A stretch of DNA of 64,000 nucleotides from Maylandia zebra (GCF_041146795.1 NC_135180.1:36564294-36628293), one strand, 5' to 3'; shown: positions 14,501 to 27,253, numbered from the stretch's first letter. Notes: generated by a model from the letters alone, not told the origin. Made by a program: numbers and translations.

Positions 14501-15136
14501 TGGGGGGGAAGGGGTGCTAATCAGGCCCACGGTTCTAATAACGTGCTTTCAATTGCATAGTTATACAGTTCTGTATAAACGTAAATAATAATAATAATAA
14601 TAATAATAATTGGCTTGCTCAAAGTATGGACTAATGGTCAATGATCTCTACAATAAAAAGCGGGTTATTTCGTGGGGGACTAATAGCTAGCACGTTGCTA
14701 ACGTTACCGGCACTAGAACAAAGCCGAGCTACGGCAAGGCCGAGGCGGAGAAACCGCCCTCCGACATCTCCATTCAGAGGGCAAGGCACGGGCACAATAC
14801 TATTTACGCCCAGAGACACATCCCGAGCAGCTGCAATCGAAACTACACAGCGTTTAAATGGAAAAACATTGTAAAACGCCCAGTTTTGTTGGACAACTAT
14901 CTTCCCGGGCATGGATTTAATAACCTGCGGCGCGTCGTGACACATTTTTGCCAGCTCACATCTGAATGAATCAAACTGCACCGAGAAATGAGTTACCGAG
15001 CTGCGTATATTCACACTGTACGCTAAATTAATTCCCATTCTTCCTGAGACCAACGTACCGTGGCCATTCCGTCGGTTTTCTGTCTTTTCGTTGCCCTGCC
15101 GTCTTCGCTGTAGTAACGGTTAGCTGCAGTAGCCAT
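1937..15136 (-). CDS. hnrnpl: hnRNP L (heterogeneous nuclear ribonucleoprotein L), 13 coding exons
   Basis: This is a nuclear RNA-binding protein that binds CA-rich RNA and regulates splicing and mRNA stability. The exons, in transcript order (high to low coordinate), are 15059-15136, 13680-13795, 13073-13310, 11400-11485, 11044-11140, 10726-10798, 5449-5520, 4794-5041, 3289-3410, 2640-2841, 2483-2540, 2216-2326 and 1937-1995. They sum to 1560 nt, a 519-residue frame with every junction in phase. The start is MATAANRYYSEDGRATKRQK and the end is LKLCFSTVQHAN. RRM1 begins in exon 2 (VVVHVRGLVDGV) and RRM2 is in exons 3-5 (VLLFTIMNPIYPITT). A Gly/Pro-rich linker with NPNKRQRQPALLGDHP and GYGPPPPPPGEYG is in exons 7-8. 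RRM3 and RRM4 are in exons 8-13. KNDQDTWDYTNPNL and the linker separate it from hnRNPLL. The protein is shorter than human hnRNP L because it lacks the long Gly-rich N-terminus. Intron 4 is AT-AC; the others are GT-AG. Assignment is certain; exon edges were placed by hand. Confidence 0.96.
4154..4436. mobile_element. hAT-type non-autonomous DNA transposon (MITE), 283 bp
   Basis: Terminal inverted repeats CATAGGTGTCAAACTC and GAGTTTGACACCCCTG match at 14 of 16 positions. The element is flanked by a perfect 8-bp target duplication TCCTAAAC at 4146-4153 and 4437-4444, as hAT transposases make. It lies in hnrnpl intron 8. The interior has GGCCCGC-rich inverted sequence near the left end and no coding capacity. 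Confidence 0.92.
5521..10725 (-). promoter_or_regulatory. hnrnpl: Large hnrnpl intron 6 with a CA-rich stretch, candidate autoregulatory region
   Basis: This 5.2-kb intron is the longest in the gene and matches the position of mammalian HNRNPL intron 6. In mammals that intron carries CA clusters and a poison exon used for autoregulation. Here about 7690-8390 is GT-rich on the plus strand, so the pre-mRNA is rich in CA motifs such as CAGCACACTCAG and ACAACACCATCAGC. A second CA stretch lies near 6200. I did not define a poison exon. The intron also holds homopolymer runs (A near 6166-6191, C at 8503-8522). Confidence 0.45.
11141..11399 (-). other. hnrnpl: U12-type AT-AC intron (hnrnpl intron 4)
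   Basis: The intron begins ATATCCTTTC right after codon GTT and two bases GA, and ends CATCAC before G TTT GAC. The donor matches the U12 consensus ATATCCTT. CCCTTAAC, at about 11152-11159, matches the U12 branch site TTCCTTRAC, and its branch adenosine lies 12 nt from the AC. No GT donor fits at this exon end. Splicing here gives AMVEFDSVQSAQRAK, the expected hnRNP L RRM2 sequence. The minor spliceosome (U11, U12, U4atac, U6atac, U5) should remove it. Confidence 0.93.
11981..12659. mobile_element. hAT-type MITE, 679 bp
   Basis: The ends are TAGGGCTGGGGG and, read inwards from the other side, TAGGGGTGGGCG. A perfect 8-bp duplication TTGTGTAT lies at 11973-11980 and 12660-12667. It sits in hnrnpl intron 3 and contains a short (TGTA)n run near 12148. 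There is no transposase, so it must have been moved by an enzyme supplied elsewhere. Confidence 0.88.
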
Positions 15137-15939
15137 GTTGTCCCGGTTAAAAAGGATGGTGGTAGTGACGACGAAGTGAAATGGACGGAAAAGTCAAGAA
15201 AAACGAGGCTTGCGTATCCACGCCCACTTTCAATACATAACGCGATATGATAGGCCCAGGCAGCTGTCAATCAGCTTGTAACTTGAGTAAGAACCAATCG
15301 GAAAAAAGAAGCGTTTAAGTCATTATTTTGAAGTTAAACGCAGCATATACCAATACAAGGCTGGTTATTTTCAAGTGACCTCAGATTATGTACTTTTACC
15401 GAACAGGCGCAATATTATTCAGGTTTAGCATTTACAATAAAACCGTATTACTAATGATCAGATCTGATCTGAGGAGCCTCAGGTGCTACCATCTTTATGC
15501 GGTCTGAAATCATCGTTGGCTGAGTGTTACTGGTCAAAATAATGACAACTCAAAGTTTCAGAACAGAGCAACATTTTAAAGAAGCCATCCCTGTGAGGTT
15601 AGTGTTGCAGGTAATTGGTGCATACCAGGGAGTAGTTTTTTGTAGCCTTTGACCCGGTTCTTGTTTTCATAAACAGGAAACATGTTTATATAACATGTGT
15701 CAATACATTTGCACTTTGGGTCTCTGCCGGACAGCCGACAAACAAAACTAGTCTGGTTTTAATATCGTACACATGGAAGGATTACTGAGATAACAGGAGC
15801 CAAATACTTAGCATCGACCCATACTAATGCTGGCACAGAGGTGGTGTAAACCTTTGCTGAAACATCTTTACTTTAGACACATTTCACTCTTTATTAGTAT
15901 TAGTCAAATGTACGAAAATAAACTGGACACTGATGTTTG

Positions 15940-16744
15940 TCGAAGAGATTTATTGAAAAATAAAACTGCCACTGTCACCATATAAGCCAGGAAGAGCAGA
16001 AACTGTTGAAGGAGCCCTGTCAGAAATCCACCTGAACAACTGCATTTGTTTTAAAATCAAGTGATGGGGACAAAGCAGAGGAGGAAACTCCCGCTGCACA
16101 GTGATGCTGATCTGATTTTATCACAAAGGATGTGCAACAAAAAAAAACAAACAAACCAAAAAATAAAAAGCAAAAACAACAGGAATGTTGCATCATATTT
16201 AAAGGCATGCAAGCTGGCAATTATCTCCCTCTGCCATCATAATCAGGAACTAAACAGATCAACCCAGGCATCGAACAACAACATTTACAAATTTTCAATG
16301 GGGAACCTTTTTTTTTTTTCCCCTTTCCCAAGAAGAAATGGCTTCTTGGTTCTCAGAAATTCATCCATTTACTCCACGGAGATCCTCAAATTACTGCTAA
16401 AAGTAATCTTCAACATTACCTTCTTACAAATCAGTGTTGGGGAAAAAAAGGAAAAGAAATATGGCCTACACAGCAACAGCAACATTTAAAACAATCTGTA
16501 TCTAGTGGAAAATTTGTTTTTAATCTGCTGTACTGATTACATCTCAAACAAGGATGCACATAGACTACAGCCCTGGGGAGAAAAACCGCACGAAACCGGG
16601 ACAAGACAGACAAATTCAAAAACAACAAGAAAAAAAAAGAAGTTGCTGCCAGGGTGTAAAAGCAGAGAGGGTGCAGGGGTTAAGGGTTTGTCTTAGGGAC
16701 AGTGGTGGAGGGAAAGGGGGGGGGGGGCAAATAGTCGCCTTCGC
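15940..16744 (-). other. srsf7: srsf7 3' UTR
   Basis: This region lies between the srsf7 stop at 16745 and a reverse-strand AATAAA (TTTATT near 15947). It includes poly-purine and A-rich tracts. The cleavage site is inferred from the signal only. Confidence 0.6.
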
Positions 16745-19700
16745 TCAGTCGTCTGCTGGAGTAGGGCTTCGGTTTGGAGTTGCCGAACGGGAACGACTGA
16801 AACAGAAAGGAAGAGGAATTAGCCCGCCGCAGGGGAGGGGTGGAAGAAAGTTCGGACAGGTGTTAACATTCTTAACAACAACCCTTGACCTCTCAGGTAC
16901 ACTTCATGTCATCTGCCTCTAATCTTTTCAGAAATAGCTATCTATGTTCAAAAGCTAAATTCATAATTGAACCCCCAGAGCAAACGCTCATTGAAATAAA
17001 TGGCAGGTCTTTGATTGACACTGTCTCATGTTTTGCTTCTAGAGCTGCTGGTTAGCAGCATTTGTGCTCTAAGAAATGCAGAACTCAATCCTCCCCTTAC
17101 CTACAAACACAGACAAGTTGCTTCAAATGGTAACGATGAGGCAACAAGTGAGACACAGTGAGAAAAACGTATCAGACACATCATCCCACTAATATTCATG
17201 GTGCCTGTTTGTCTTTCACTCACTCGCCCAAGCGCTCTCACATGCAGACACACACTTACGTACTATGAGCATGCTTGTTAAAAAGGATCAACTTTAACTT
17301 CTACAAAACACCTTTTTTTTTTTCAGACTACATCAAGCCTGCAAATGTTTCTTTTCACCATCAACATGAGCTTGTCAGGGGGTTTGATTTTTGGTTACCT
17401 TTGGAGACAGTGGCAGAAACAACAAGTACAGAGAAGCGAAGGATGAAAGGACTGAAGGACGGATGACTACAACTTGGAGATACACTGCGCTGGGAGGCTC
17501 TTGAAGACTGATCTCTCGTCAGCTCTCTCACTTTCAGAAGCTAAGACAGAGGCGAAGAACTCTGGTAGGTAGGTAGGGGGTCTGGTAGGTAGGTAATGGA
17601 TTTAAAAATGCCGAACTGTGATCTGTGTGGGTCAGCCCTCTGGTACATCTGAAGGCTGGCTGGCTGGGTGACTCTAGTTGAGCAACTGTATGTGTGCACG
17701 GGCTGATCTCGTCTGAGCGTGTGCGTCGGTTGGAACAGACACCCATTCACTGTGGGGAGGGTTCGGTCGGTAGGTCGACCTCTTTCTCGCTGTCTAACAC
17801 CAGATGCAGGCGAAGGCTGATCTCAGGTCAGCGCTTAGTCAACCTCCCGCAGGACGTACACACCGCCAGCTGGCAGACCCTGGGCCTGGGATCAGCTGCG
17901 GTGTCAGTGCAGTGCTCAGCTCCCACCACACGCTTTAAAGAAAATATGAAAAATAAACAAACTGTGCTGCAAAGATGCTTACCGCAAGTCACACCTACGG
18001 CGTCGCTTTGTCTGATCTCTGCTAGTAGCTGTTTTTACTTTTTTCCTCTTTTGATAGAGCCAGATTCAGTCAATTTTAAGAAAGAATAAAAACATTAAAT
18101 TCTTTGTTTAACACTTGTCAATCCAGTAAATTTTTAAAAAGTAATAATTCTGTCAGCTTAAGATAAATTTAGACCAAGGTACATCAGTGAGGAAAATATC
18201 AAAGGAAGGCAAGAGCAGAGGTAGTCTTTCATGTGCTTTCTTTTCAGGGTAAAGGCCTGATTAAGAGCCAAGCTGCAAAGCGCTGACAATACAGAGCCAT
18301 CAAGAGCTGAAAAAGAGAGCACAGGAAAGAGATCCAGTCATTCCTCTAGGTATACCTCCCTAGACCAGACAGAGGGCCGGGATCCCTGTCCTAAACCCCA
18401 CCCACTCCACTGCTGGCAGCGGAGGCAGAAGATCTCTCTGTGCTGAAGAGGCTGACGGATCTCGGAGGTCGTCCATCTCGTCATCCCGCCATCCCGTGGT
18501 GGTCGGCTGACAGCAGCATGCCGCTTCCAGTTGGAAGGAGGGTCTATTTAATTCCCTGCCTTACTCTGGCTAAGGTGGAAAAACTTAACTGACCCTCAGC
18601 AGGAACGCAAGATATCTAAAATCTGTTATTCTTGATCTAAAACTTAGATTATGTTTTGGTTTAAAGAAGAAAAAAAAAAGACTAAGCATCAGAAACTCAA
18701 ACTGTCTACACCCTGTCCAAGTGAGAGAGAACATCTAGACCGAGGGCTTACCTGTTCCTCTTGTGGTTAGCAGACTGAGAACGTGACCGGGATCTGGACA
18801 CAGAGCGCCCTCTGGGAGCAGAACCGGACCGAGAACGAGACCTGGAACGACTGATTAAAGACAGAAAATATTTTAGACACCTTCAGATGATAAAGACGAT
18901 CTTATATCTGCAGACAGAGCTGCATTTCCCTGCTCAGCTGAATTCTGTTAAACACTTCAAGAAGTTCAACTCATCTTGCAAGCCTGTTATAATTAAGGAT
19001 AGGCATCTGTCAAACCAGAACACTATTCGATCCTCACTCTAAACCATTCCTCTAGTCTTTGAAGATCGCTCCCACCTAACGGCCATTAAATTTCTGCCCA
19101 GTCGTGGCACACCCGAGACATGCTCCCTTTACCTGGCAGAGTCTTTACTGAGCCTCACCTTCGTTTCTCACTCACACACATACCTTTGAAGGTTTTTCCT
19201 GCTGCATGCCATTCTTAATTGCTCCTTGGGTCTTTCTGATTCTGATCTAAACTCACCACCTGTTACACACCTGGGCTGCAGTCAATTAGTTCTTAGGAAA
19301 GTTGGTAATTGAGAGAAGTGACCCTGAAGTATGTGCAGCCAAAACACCAGAGTGTCAAGTTCTCTAAATACTAAGGAAGGATGGAGGATGCTTGAAGACT
19401 TGTCCAATGTCATTTATTTATTTAGATATTACAGCCGCATTACTGCCACCTTTTGGCAGTAGTAGTGTGTTCCACTGTAACAGTAGCCAGTAAGCATCGA
19501 CCAAGTCAACCATTTTTTAAATAATGTATTACTGAAGTGGCCATCACCATTAATAATGCTTGTTCATCATCACTACACCATCCATACATTAACATGAAAA
19601 GCACAGCGAGTCCATGTTACCACTGAAAAAAGTGATTTACAGGGAAGAACCGAGTGATATACAAATGTAATTTCTCATGTAGCAGCGGTCAGAGCACAGC

Positions 19701-22047
19701 ATCAGAGCAACAAACAAATTCACTGCGTCTCTCTAACAGTGAGTTTGGGATAAGAATAGCTGTGGACAACTCACCTTCTGGCTGGAGTCCTGGACTTTGA
19801 GCGGGCAGGGGATCCAGACCTGATGTCACAAAACAAAAAGCAGCGATTTCAATAAAACTTTGGCGAACAGCAGGAACACCCAGTAATTACTCTCCAACTT
19901 GTTTCTTAAAGAGGTTTCAGTATCACAGACAAATGTCCATATGCTACAATAACCACACTTTGTAACCAGTTTTAACGACACACCCGTCATCAGTGTTTGA
20001 TGTAAGATGGTCATAAAACTTTGTGTTTAACACTTTTAGAAGTGTTTTTAAATTTCCTCAGGTTTAAAATGTTTGAGAAACAAACAGCCAAAACATAACA
20101 GGATGTTAAGCACGATTACAGAAGACGTTTGGCTCAACTCTCTGTGGACTACCTGTGTTTTGTGCATGGTGACCAAGGAAACCCTGTAATGTGATCTGCT
20201 TTCAGTGATGCACACCACTCGCCCTACAACTGTGCAGGTCTCCTGAGGCTGCTGCCTGCGGCTCTCCTCACTGCGGCACTTTTTTCCTGCAGCAGAGGCA
20301 GACCCAGGCTACTCGGGTCTAACACCTAGTTCATGCTGGCTGCTGCCGTTTTGTCTCTTGCAAAGGGTGTTGTGTTTTGGTGTCGTTTTGCTTGCTTATG
20401 CACCTCATGATCTTTGTAACCTGGTGCATGAGGTGTGGCCAGGTTGATGACATGAATGTCACCTCCATTTCAATATCAGTCCAAGGGCTCAGATCAGCAA
20501 ATTATACAAAGTGTGAGCTGGAAAAGTTGAGACTTTCTAGAGAAAACTGATGCTCAATCAGAGAGTGAAGAAAACTTTGTCATTTCAAATTATTTACTCC
20601 TTTACCAGCTCTGATTCTGAGTTGTTTAGGATGTTTTCCTTATTGGAGTACCAACAGCTACAAGAGACCTCAAGTGCCAGTATCTACAGCGACACGGCTA
20701 CAGTCCTGTTACAGTTGGTGCATGCCCGTAAAACCAGCTTGTCCTGTCTCACACGTCTTTTTAATTGTTTTTATTGAGTCTTTACCTTTACATTTAAAGA
20801 TTAAGTAAATGCCATGCTAAAAGACTTGTTTAGAAATGTAAGAAATACATGTTTAAGTTTTTTAAGGTAAGTTGGGCTAAAATATTAAGATTTCAATAAT
20901 GACCAAAAGAGTTTTATTTTAAATAATTGAAGGCTTAACAGTTGACACAACTTTAGTTGCATAGTAGGCATCTGTTGTTATAGACCAACTTTAAGTCAGT
21001 TTCAGCCTCTGAGAAACTGAATTAGCAGCAGCTACTCATCTTCACTCATCATAGGAAACTGTATTCTTACCTGCTCCTGCGTCTGGAATAGGATGGCGAT
21101 CTGCGTCGGCTCCTAAAAAACATAAATAAATAAAAGTTTGCACAACAGAGTTGGCAGAATAAACACCAGAAAAATTACACAGCTTAAGAGATTGCAATAA
21201 CCACACGCCGACACAGTGATGAGCACATTTAGTCGTTGGCCTTTCCAAATCTACCACAACCAGATTTTCTTGTTGACATATCACAAGGTGTGTCTGTGCG
21301 TCAGTGTCGGCATACCTGCTGCGGCTGCGGGAGCGGGAGCGAGAGCGGTAGCGGCGCCCGCGGGACCTTGATCTGGAGCGGGATCGCGATCGAGAGCGAG
21401 ACCTGCAATGAAAAATAAGAAACGAGTCCATCCACATTAGTCATCCATAACATGGCACTGGTTTTATAATGGTACAAAATGGCAAACGAGCTACATGAGC
21501 CTTCAAATGAAACATGCTTTCACTTCACCTGCTGCGACGGCCTCGCTTGCTAAAGCGGTAGCAGTCATAGGCGTAGTGACCCCTGTCCCCGCACTGGTAA
21601 CACCGATCGTTGGGGTCGAACTGGCGACGGCTTGGCCGCCCACGGCCCTTTCTGGAGAGGCCTGTTGACATCTCCACACGAACACGGGAACCACAGAGGA
21701 TCCTGAGCAGAACAATTCAGTTTTTCACTGTTAAGCACAGAATAATTAAAGAAAAAAAAGAAAGAAAAGAAACACCCTGTACGTGAGACACACGAGACCA
21801 GTCCAAGGAAAACATTTACTCACTTTCCGTCCATGCCTTTGACAGCATCTTCTGCATCTCTGGGATCCTCAAACTCCACAAAGGCAAACCCAGGAGGGTT
21901 CCTGGCCACCCACACACTTCTCAGTGGGCCGTAATAACTGAAGGCTCGCTCCAGCTCCCCCTTTGCAGCGCCATTGCCCAGGTCACCGACGTACACTTTA
22001 CAGTCAGTGGCCCGAGACGAGCTACGGGAGGATGAGTAGTAGGACAT
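16745..22047 (-). CDS. srsf7: SRSF7 (9G8) serine/arginine-rich splicing factor, 7 coding exons
   Basis: This nuclear SR protein activates exon inclusion and takes part in mRNA export. The coding exons, high to low, are 21824-22047, 21529-21702, 21316-21402, 21071-21112, 19775-19819, 18752-18850 and 16745-16796. They sum to 723 nt (240 residues) with consistent phase. One RRM covers roughly residues 16-90 ([36 protein letters not shown]). A CCHC knuckle follows ([14 protein letters not shown]), which among SR proteins marks SRSF7. The rest is an RS domain ending [13 protein letters not shown]. The start [10 protein letters not shown] lies 11 nt inside an exon whose acceptor is at 22059-22060. 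A non-coding first exon ends at 25324 (AAG|GTAAG). Human SRSF7 is a similar 238 residues. Teleosts can carry two srsf7 copies, and I cannot say which this is. Confidence 0.95.
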
Positions 22048-23029
22048 TTTTTCCTCACCTGCAGGGAGATGGTAAATATATTTAAGACGGGGATCATAGT
22101 GAGAAGAATACAAAAACGTCCCTCTACATTTGGGAAATAAGATTAAATGGAGTAAACTGTTGTGTCCCATCAAATTTACTCAGATTTAACTTTTTAAAAA
22201 TTTTATATAGGAAAGGTTGAAATTTCTAGAATATGCTTGTTTTCTGCCAGATGTTACAGTTAGTGCATGACTTCATGCGTGGAAGTGTGTCAGAATCTTT
22301 CTTTCTTTTAAACGTCAGGTTACTCAGAGCAGCCGGAGCACAATAGCTCAACTTTTCATTGACAAATTGTATGTAATTTGTATAGTATTTTTTCTCTCTC
22401 TTATTTTCTTTTCTAAATGTACTTGTATATTGTTCACATGTTGAAATAAATTACCAATCAATCAATCGAAGTCAATGAAATTGAAGGACTTAATGGCAGA
22501 TTTTCAACAACCGTATTCATGTGAGTGACACATGGTGAAATATCCCTTTGTGTTTCATGTGAATGCATCATTAAATCCTCAGGTGTGGTCCTCCTGCCCT
22601 TTCCAAAAATTTACACTTAAATCTAAAGGTGAGCTTTTACCACTGGCTTTATAAGTACCTACATGTAGAGATCAGGTTTCCTGAATTAGCGACCGTGTTT
22701 TGTGTCTCCTACTATCTGGGTTGTACCTAATGCTTATCTAGTTTGGTTAATATTGCATACATTAAGACAGTTGGAAAAGTGATTATAAACCCATGACCCT
22801 TACAGCGAGGGGGACCTGGTAGCTCTGGTATATTTTGCTGGCATGGTTTGGAACTATAGAAAGACTCCCTGCAGATACTTGAATCAACCAGCTGTATATA
22901 AACTGGGGGGGGGGGACTATATTGCAGAACACCAAGGCTGTTTGAAGGAACAGTGAGATGTTAAAGTGCCATAATTGATCTGCAACCTTACAGCGTGCCA
23001 GAAACATCCTACACCTTTAAACAAAGATC

Positions 23030-23755
23030 TAGGGCTGTGCGATATGACCAAAATCTCATATCCCGATACAAGACATCTATCGTCCGATAACGATATAATA
23101 TTAAAAGAAAAAAAAAAAATTATATATATATAAATCACAAAAATTTTACATTTTCTGTACATTCTGAGAATCGCGGGCAGCTCGACTTGCGTAAAGTGTT
23201 TCCAGCTGGGCGTCGTGCACCTGGAGTCGACCGAAGCATGAAACGACACATTTTTAGACATAAGTTGTAACAGCCGCCGTTTTCTTTGTGAGTATTTATT
23301 ACACGGCGTGCTGCGGGGCAAGGCCTGTTCTAACGTTTGAGTCTAAGGTCTATTTTTTAGCACCTGGCGGCTCTTTTTTGCTTCTCATTCGTAAACACTC
23401 TGCATACTCTTTTATGTGATTAGGTGTATTTTGAAAGGTCTCAACAGGATCTTGAGCTTTATTGTGAAAGGTTTATGTAGAAGATAAACAAGCGGAGGTT
23501 TTACCGTTGCTGTTGCTAACGACAACGCATAAAAACAGTCACTTGTCTGTCTGTAGTGTGGTTGTATTAAATATAAGAGAAAGAGAGAACTTTAAGAAAT
23601 GAATATAGCCACTACAGTGACCATCAAAACCATGAAAAAAATATTGCTGTAAACGGTTTATTTTGCGACACCACGAAACAAACGATAGCGTAAAATGAAA
23701 CAATAGATGTTTTTATATCGTTATCCGATATATATCGTTATATCGAACAGCCCTA
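23030..23755. mobile_element. hAT-type MITE, 726 bp
   Basis: Terminal repeats TAGGGCTGTGCGATATGACC and, inverted, TAGGGCTGTTCGATATAACG. A perfect 8-bp duplication CAAAGATC flanks it at 23022-23029 and 23756-23763. It lies in srsf7 intron 1 and shares the TAGGGCTG terminus with the element at 11981, so the same transposase group probably moved both. It is not coding. Confidence 0.9.
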
Positions 23756-25324
23756 CAAAGATCAATCACCTCCTTTTAATTTTAAAGTCAAATTCAGCCA
23801 TTTCTGATTCAAACATATTCCTGGTGTATCCTGTAACCCTGGCAACTGACCACATGTGTGAAATTAAACTTGTCATCAAGCTCTGCAGAAGTACTTCCCA
23901 CATCACCATTTTTAAAAATGTTTAATGCAGTAGGACCTCATGTGGTTGGCCTGACACTGTTCCACCTATTTTAAACATGCCATTGTTCCACCCTGGCTGA
24001 AAACAAATGTAGCCAGGACCAATCTTTACTGCCTTATTTCCCACAGATTTTAGAAAAGGTTAGAGCTGAGCAGGATTTTCCTTTTCTGGAAAGGCAGAAA
24101 AAGTCAGTGACACTTTGATGGGCTCAGGAGCAAATTATACAAGTTTTGATACTGTACAAGTAGGTAATATCAAGTGGTCGGTGTGTTCAATTGGTGTCCT
24201 GCAGACAGTTATCTTGTCATCATTTCTTGGAGAAAAGGCTGCCTTATCCTGTGGCGATCCAGAAGGATCTACACCTCTTGGACAGATAATTGCTCATTTT
24301 AAAAACATTTGCCATCTATATCCAGTGACATGCATCTGTCCTGTTCTTGCTGACCTAAGGAGCTCTCCACACTTGGTTAAACGCCAATTTCCTAAAGTTA
24401 AATTCTAACAAAACAGAAACTCTTATCACTGCTCCAGATATTTCCACCCCAAGAATCGTAGCCTTGGTTTCCAGGTGCTTGTGTTCTAATCTACAACTAC
24501 TACTCGTTAAGATGTGTTATTTTTAAGATGGAAATGATGCAAACTGTTAATGCTTTTACATTTTTTGTAAATTTTAAAGCTTTGAAAAGCAAAGCACCCA
24601 GTATATTAATGCCTCTTACTCGTTTAAAAACGCAGAGATAAGAAATTTGGCATACTGGCTACATAAAGGCTTTCTTTTATTGATTCCGAGGTGGGTTAAA
24701 AACCGCTTAAAAAAATCCTATTGACACAGCCATTGGGGTGATTGTGTGTCCGACTTGGGTTGATCATGTCCGTTTCATTGTTTCGTTTCGTCTTCTTTTG
24801 TATCAGGTACTTAAAAGATAACCTTTATCCATCAATGCTTTTACAAAGGTCATCTTTCACACGCAGGTACGACGCTCGTCATTTATTAACCGGACCAGTA
24901 GCTTTTTGAAGTTCACTACATCTATATATCTGATAACGGCCAGGCCCCGAGGCCCTCCGATTTGGTTGGATTAAACTATATTCGCTGATCGATCTGTGTA
25001 ATTCACCGGCGTCTTATACAATACGATCGTTTGTCTCCCGCGTATTTTTAAGCGAACACCGCTGGGTATCCGTTCAGGAAACCGGCGCTAACCTCCGTGT
25101 GCGTCTCACAGACGGAAGGCCACGCCACTTCCAGTTCAACACCACACTTTTAAACACCAACTTTATGCACGCAAATAAGCTAATCGGCTACAAGTAAAAC
25201 AGAAACAGCAGCTCTTGTTGAGTTTGCTGCATACGCGCGAGCAGTTATTTTCGGAATTACTCGAGGCCTTGGTCCGCGCTTGCCTATAAACAATGGCGGT
25301 AGCACGCGTTAGCCCGATCTTACC

Positions 25325-25400
25325 TTCGTCCGATGATTTCTGATTCCGCTCCTAAGACGAACTTCAGCCGCGTCAAACTGAAGCCAGACGTCGTATCGTC
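25325..25400 (-). other. srsf7: srsf7 non-coding first exon and promoter region
   Basis: A donor AAG|GTAAGATCGG (GT at 25322-25323) ends a 5' UTR exon that is joined to the acceptor at 22059. Intron 1 is about 3.27 kb. Surrounding sequence (24880-25560) is CpG-richer than the flanks, as expected of a housekeeping promoter. The transcription start was not located. Confidence 0.6.
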
Positions 25401-26942
25401 ACAGTTCAATTTGATTTCTGCGATTTAAACTGTTTACAAAGCCGAACAGACGATCATCAGGGACGCTTCCACATGGCTCTGCCGCAAGATGAGCGGCTAC
25501 AAAAGCAAAAGAAACCAACCACCACTGCAAAGCGACTACCGCAGCTGCGCACTGTGACTTCAACAGCGAAGCCGGAAACGTCCGGTGAATATTTTCAAAA
25601 TAAAACGACCAAAATGAAGAATTACCACAGCAAGAACTTCCCACTTTAAGTCCCAAAGCAGAAAAGCTGATGTGCTTATAACTGCTACATTTCTTAATGA
25701 CTACAACAATTGGCTCCACATTAGCTAAGCACGTGTATGGTTTCACAAGTAGTCAGTATATCTCTAATATGATCTTGTAGTTTTGCTTGCACTTCCTTGA
25801 TTTAGTTTAATTTTAACCCTGAATTTTCCAAAAAGCCCGCTGATGCAAACCTCTGGACTCACAGATCGTTTGTCTACTTTAAACAAACACACAAACAAAA
25901 ATTTTAAAATGTACTGCTGATATAATATGAGGATATGCCATATCCTTATTGCCTACTGTCAAATTTTTGGAAACAAATTGTTTTAAAGATTATGAATAAT
26001 AACATTGACAGTAACTAAATCTCTCCATATTAAATTTAACTCACAGTTAATCTTAATGGTAGAGCACGACACTAAAAACAGTAGGCTCATCAAAAGCATG
26101 ATAAAGCTTTCTTTTTGAAATTTAAACATAAAACCTCCTGTTGAGACAAACAAAAACAATGTTGTAAATTGATGTTTGTTTTTTAATGTCCCCTTGTGCT
26201 GATGTAACAGATCAACCTTAATAGACAAGCTGTGCAGATACTGTCTTTATTGTATCAGTAAATGCATCCCTGATATAAAAGACATGTTCATTTCCTAACC
26301 ATGTGGTGGAAACTCAAGAGATTTCAAACTTATTTTACATTGTGGGCCATTTACAGCCAATGTTGGTCTTAAGTAAGCTGGACCATTGAAACTAGCCTGT
26401 GACTCAGAAGCTTAACTGCACATTCAATCTTCAGGATATCTTCATGTAAGAAAAAAAAAGTGCAATTTCCACACTGTGCTCATTTTTTCTGCATTATGAA
26501 GAAATGCTGGTGCAGTTATTGAAAATCATTCAGCAACTCTTTGGTCTTAAATTGTCAGAAATAAATGTATGAATTATATTATTCTGGTAGCTCACTGACC
26601 AAACTCACTGAATTAAATTAAGCTCCTAGGACCTGGCATCCACATTTGGGCACATCACATTTTAGGTTGTCTAGACAACAATACAAAATTTTGCTCTTTC
26701 AAATGGCTTTCAAATAAGCCATATTGCTCAAAGGGGCACAATTGTTTTTATACTCAGGAAAAAATGTTGCTGTGTTCGAGTTTTGCACATCATTACTCAA
26801 TTGTGGCTTTATAGGGTTCTATCAAACCCTATAAAGCCAAACAGCAAAGAGAAATTAAAATTGCATGTCATGAAACAGTTTAGGCCATAGGATTTTAAAT
26901 AAGCGTTACTTTTTCCTACTCCGTTTTTCAACACGTTATTTA
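25401..26942. other. Intergenic, no gene seen
   Basis: AT-rich sequence upstream of srsf7. No credible exon, RNA gene or complete repeat was found on either strand. A short inverted pair, GGGTTCTATC and AACCCTATAAAG, lies near 26814-26840. Confidence 0.5.
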
Positions 26943-27253
26943 TTAATAATAATGGATTGCATTTATATAGCGCTTTTTGGGGCCCTCAAAGCACTTTACA
27001 ATTCCACTATTCATTCACTCTCACATTCACACACTGGTGGAGGCAGCTACAGTTGTAGCCACAGCTGCCCTGGGGCAGACTGACAGAAGCAAGGCTGCCA
27101 TATCGCGCCATCGGCCCCTCTGGCCAACACCAGTAGGCGGCAGGTGAAGTGTCTTGCCCAAGGACACAACGACAGACTGTCTGAGCTGGGGCTCGAACCG
27201 GCAACGTTCCGGTTACAAGACGAACTGCCAACTCTTTGAGCCACGATCGCCCC
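26943..27253 (-). mobile_element. tRNA-derived SINE, about 310 bp
   Basis: Read on the minus strand it starts GGGGCGATCGTGGCTCAAAG. It has an A-box-like segment TGGCTCAAAGAGTTGG and a B box GGTTCGAGCCC, the internal RNA polymerase III promoter of tRNA-derived SINEs. It ends in a body with CAAAGTGCTTTGAGGG-type sequence and a tail ATAAATGCAATCCATTATTA. No clear target duplication was seen. It abuts the Penelope-like remnant. Family name not assigned. Confidence 0.7.

Noticed and set aside
13016-15270. Longer minus-strand frames spanning hnrnpl exon-intron edges
   Set aside because: They read into introns. The splice-consistent exons reproduce conserved hnRNP L sequence.
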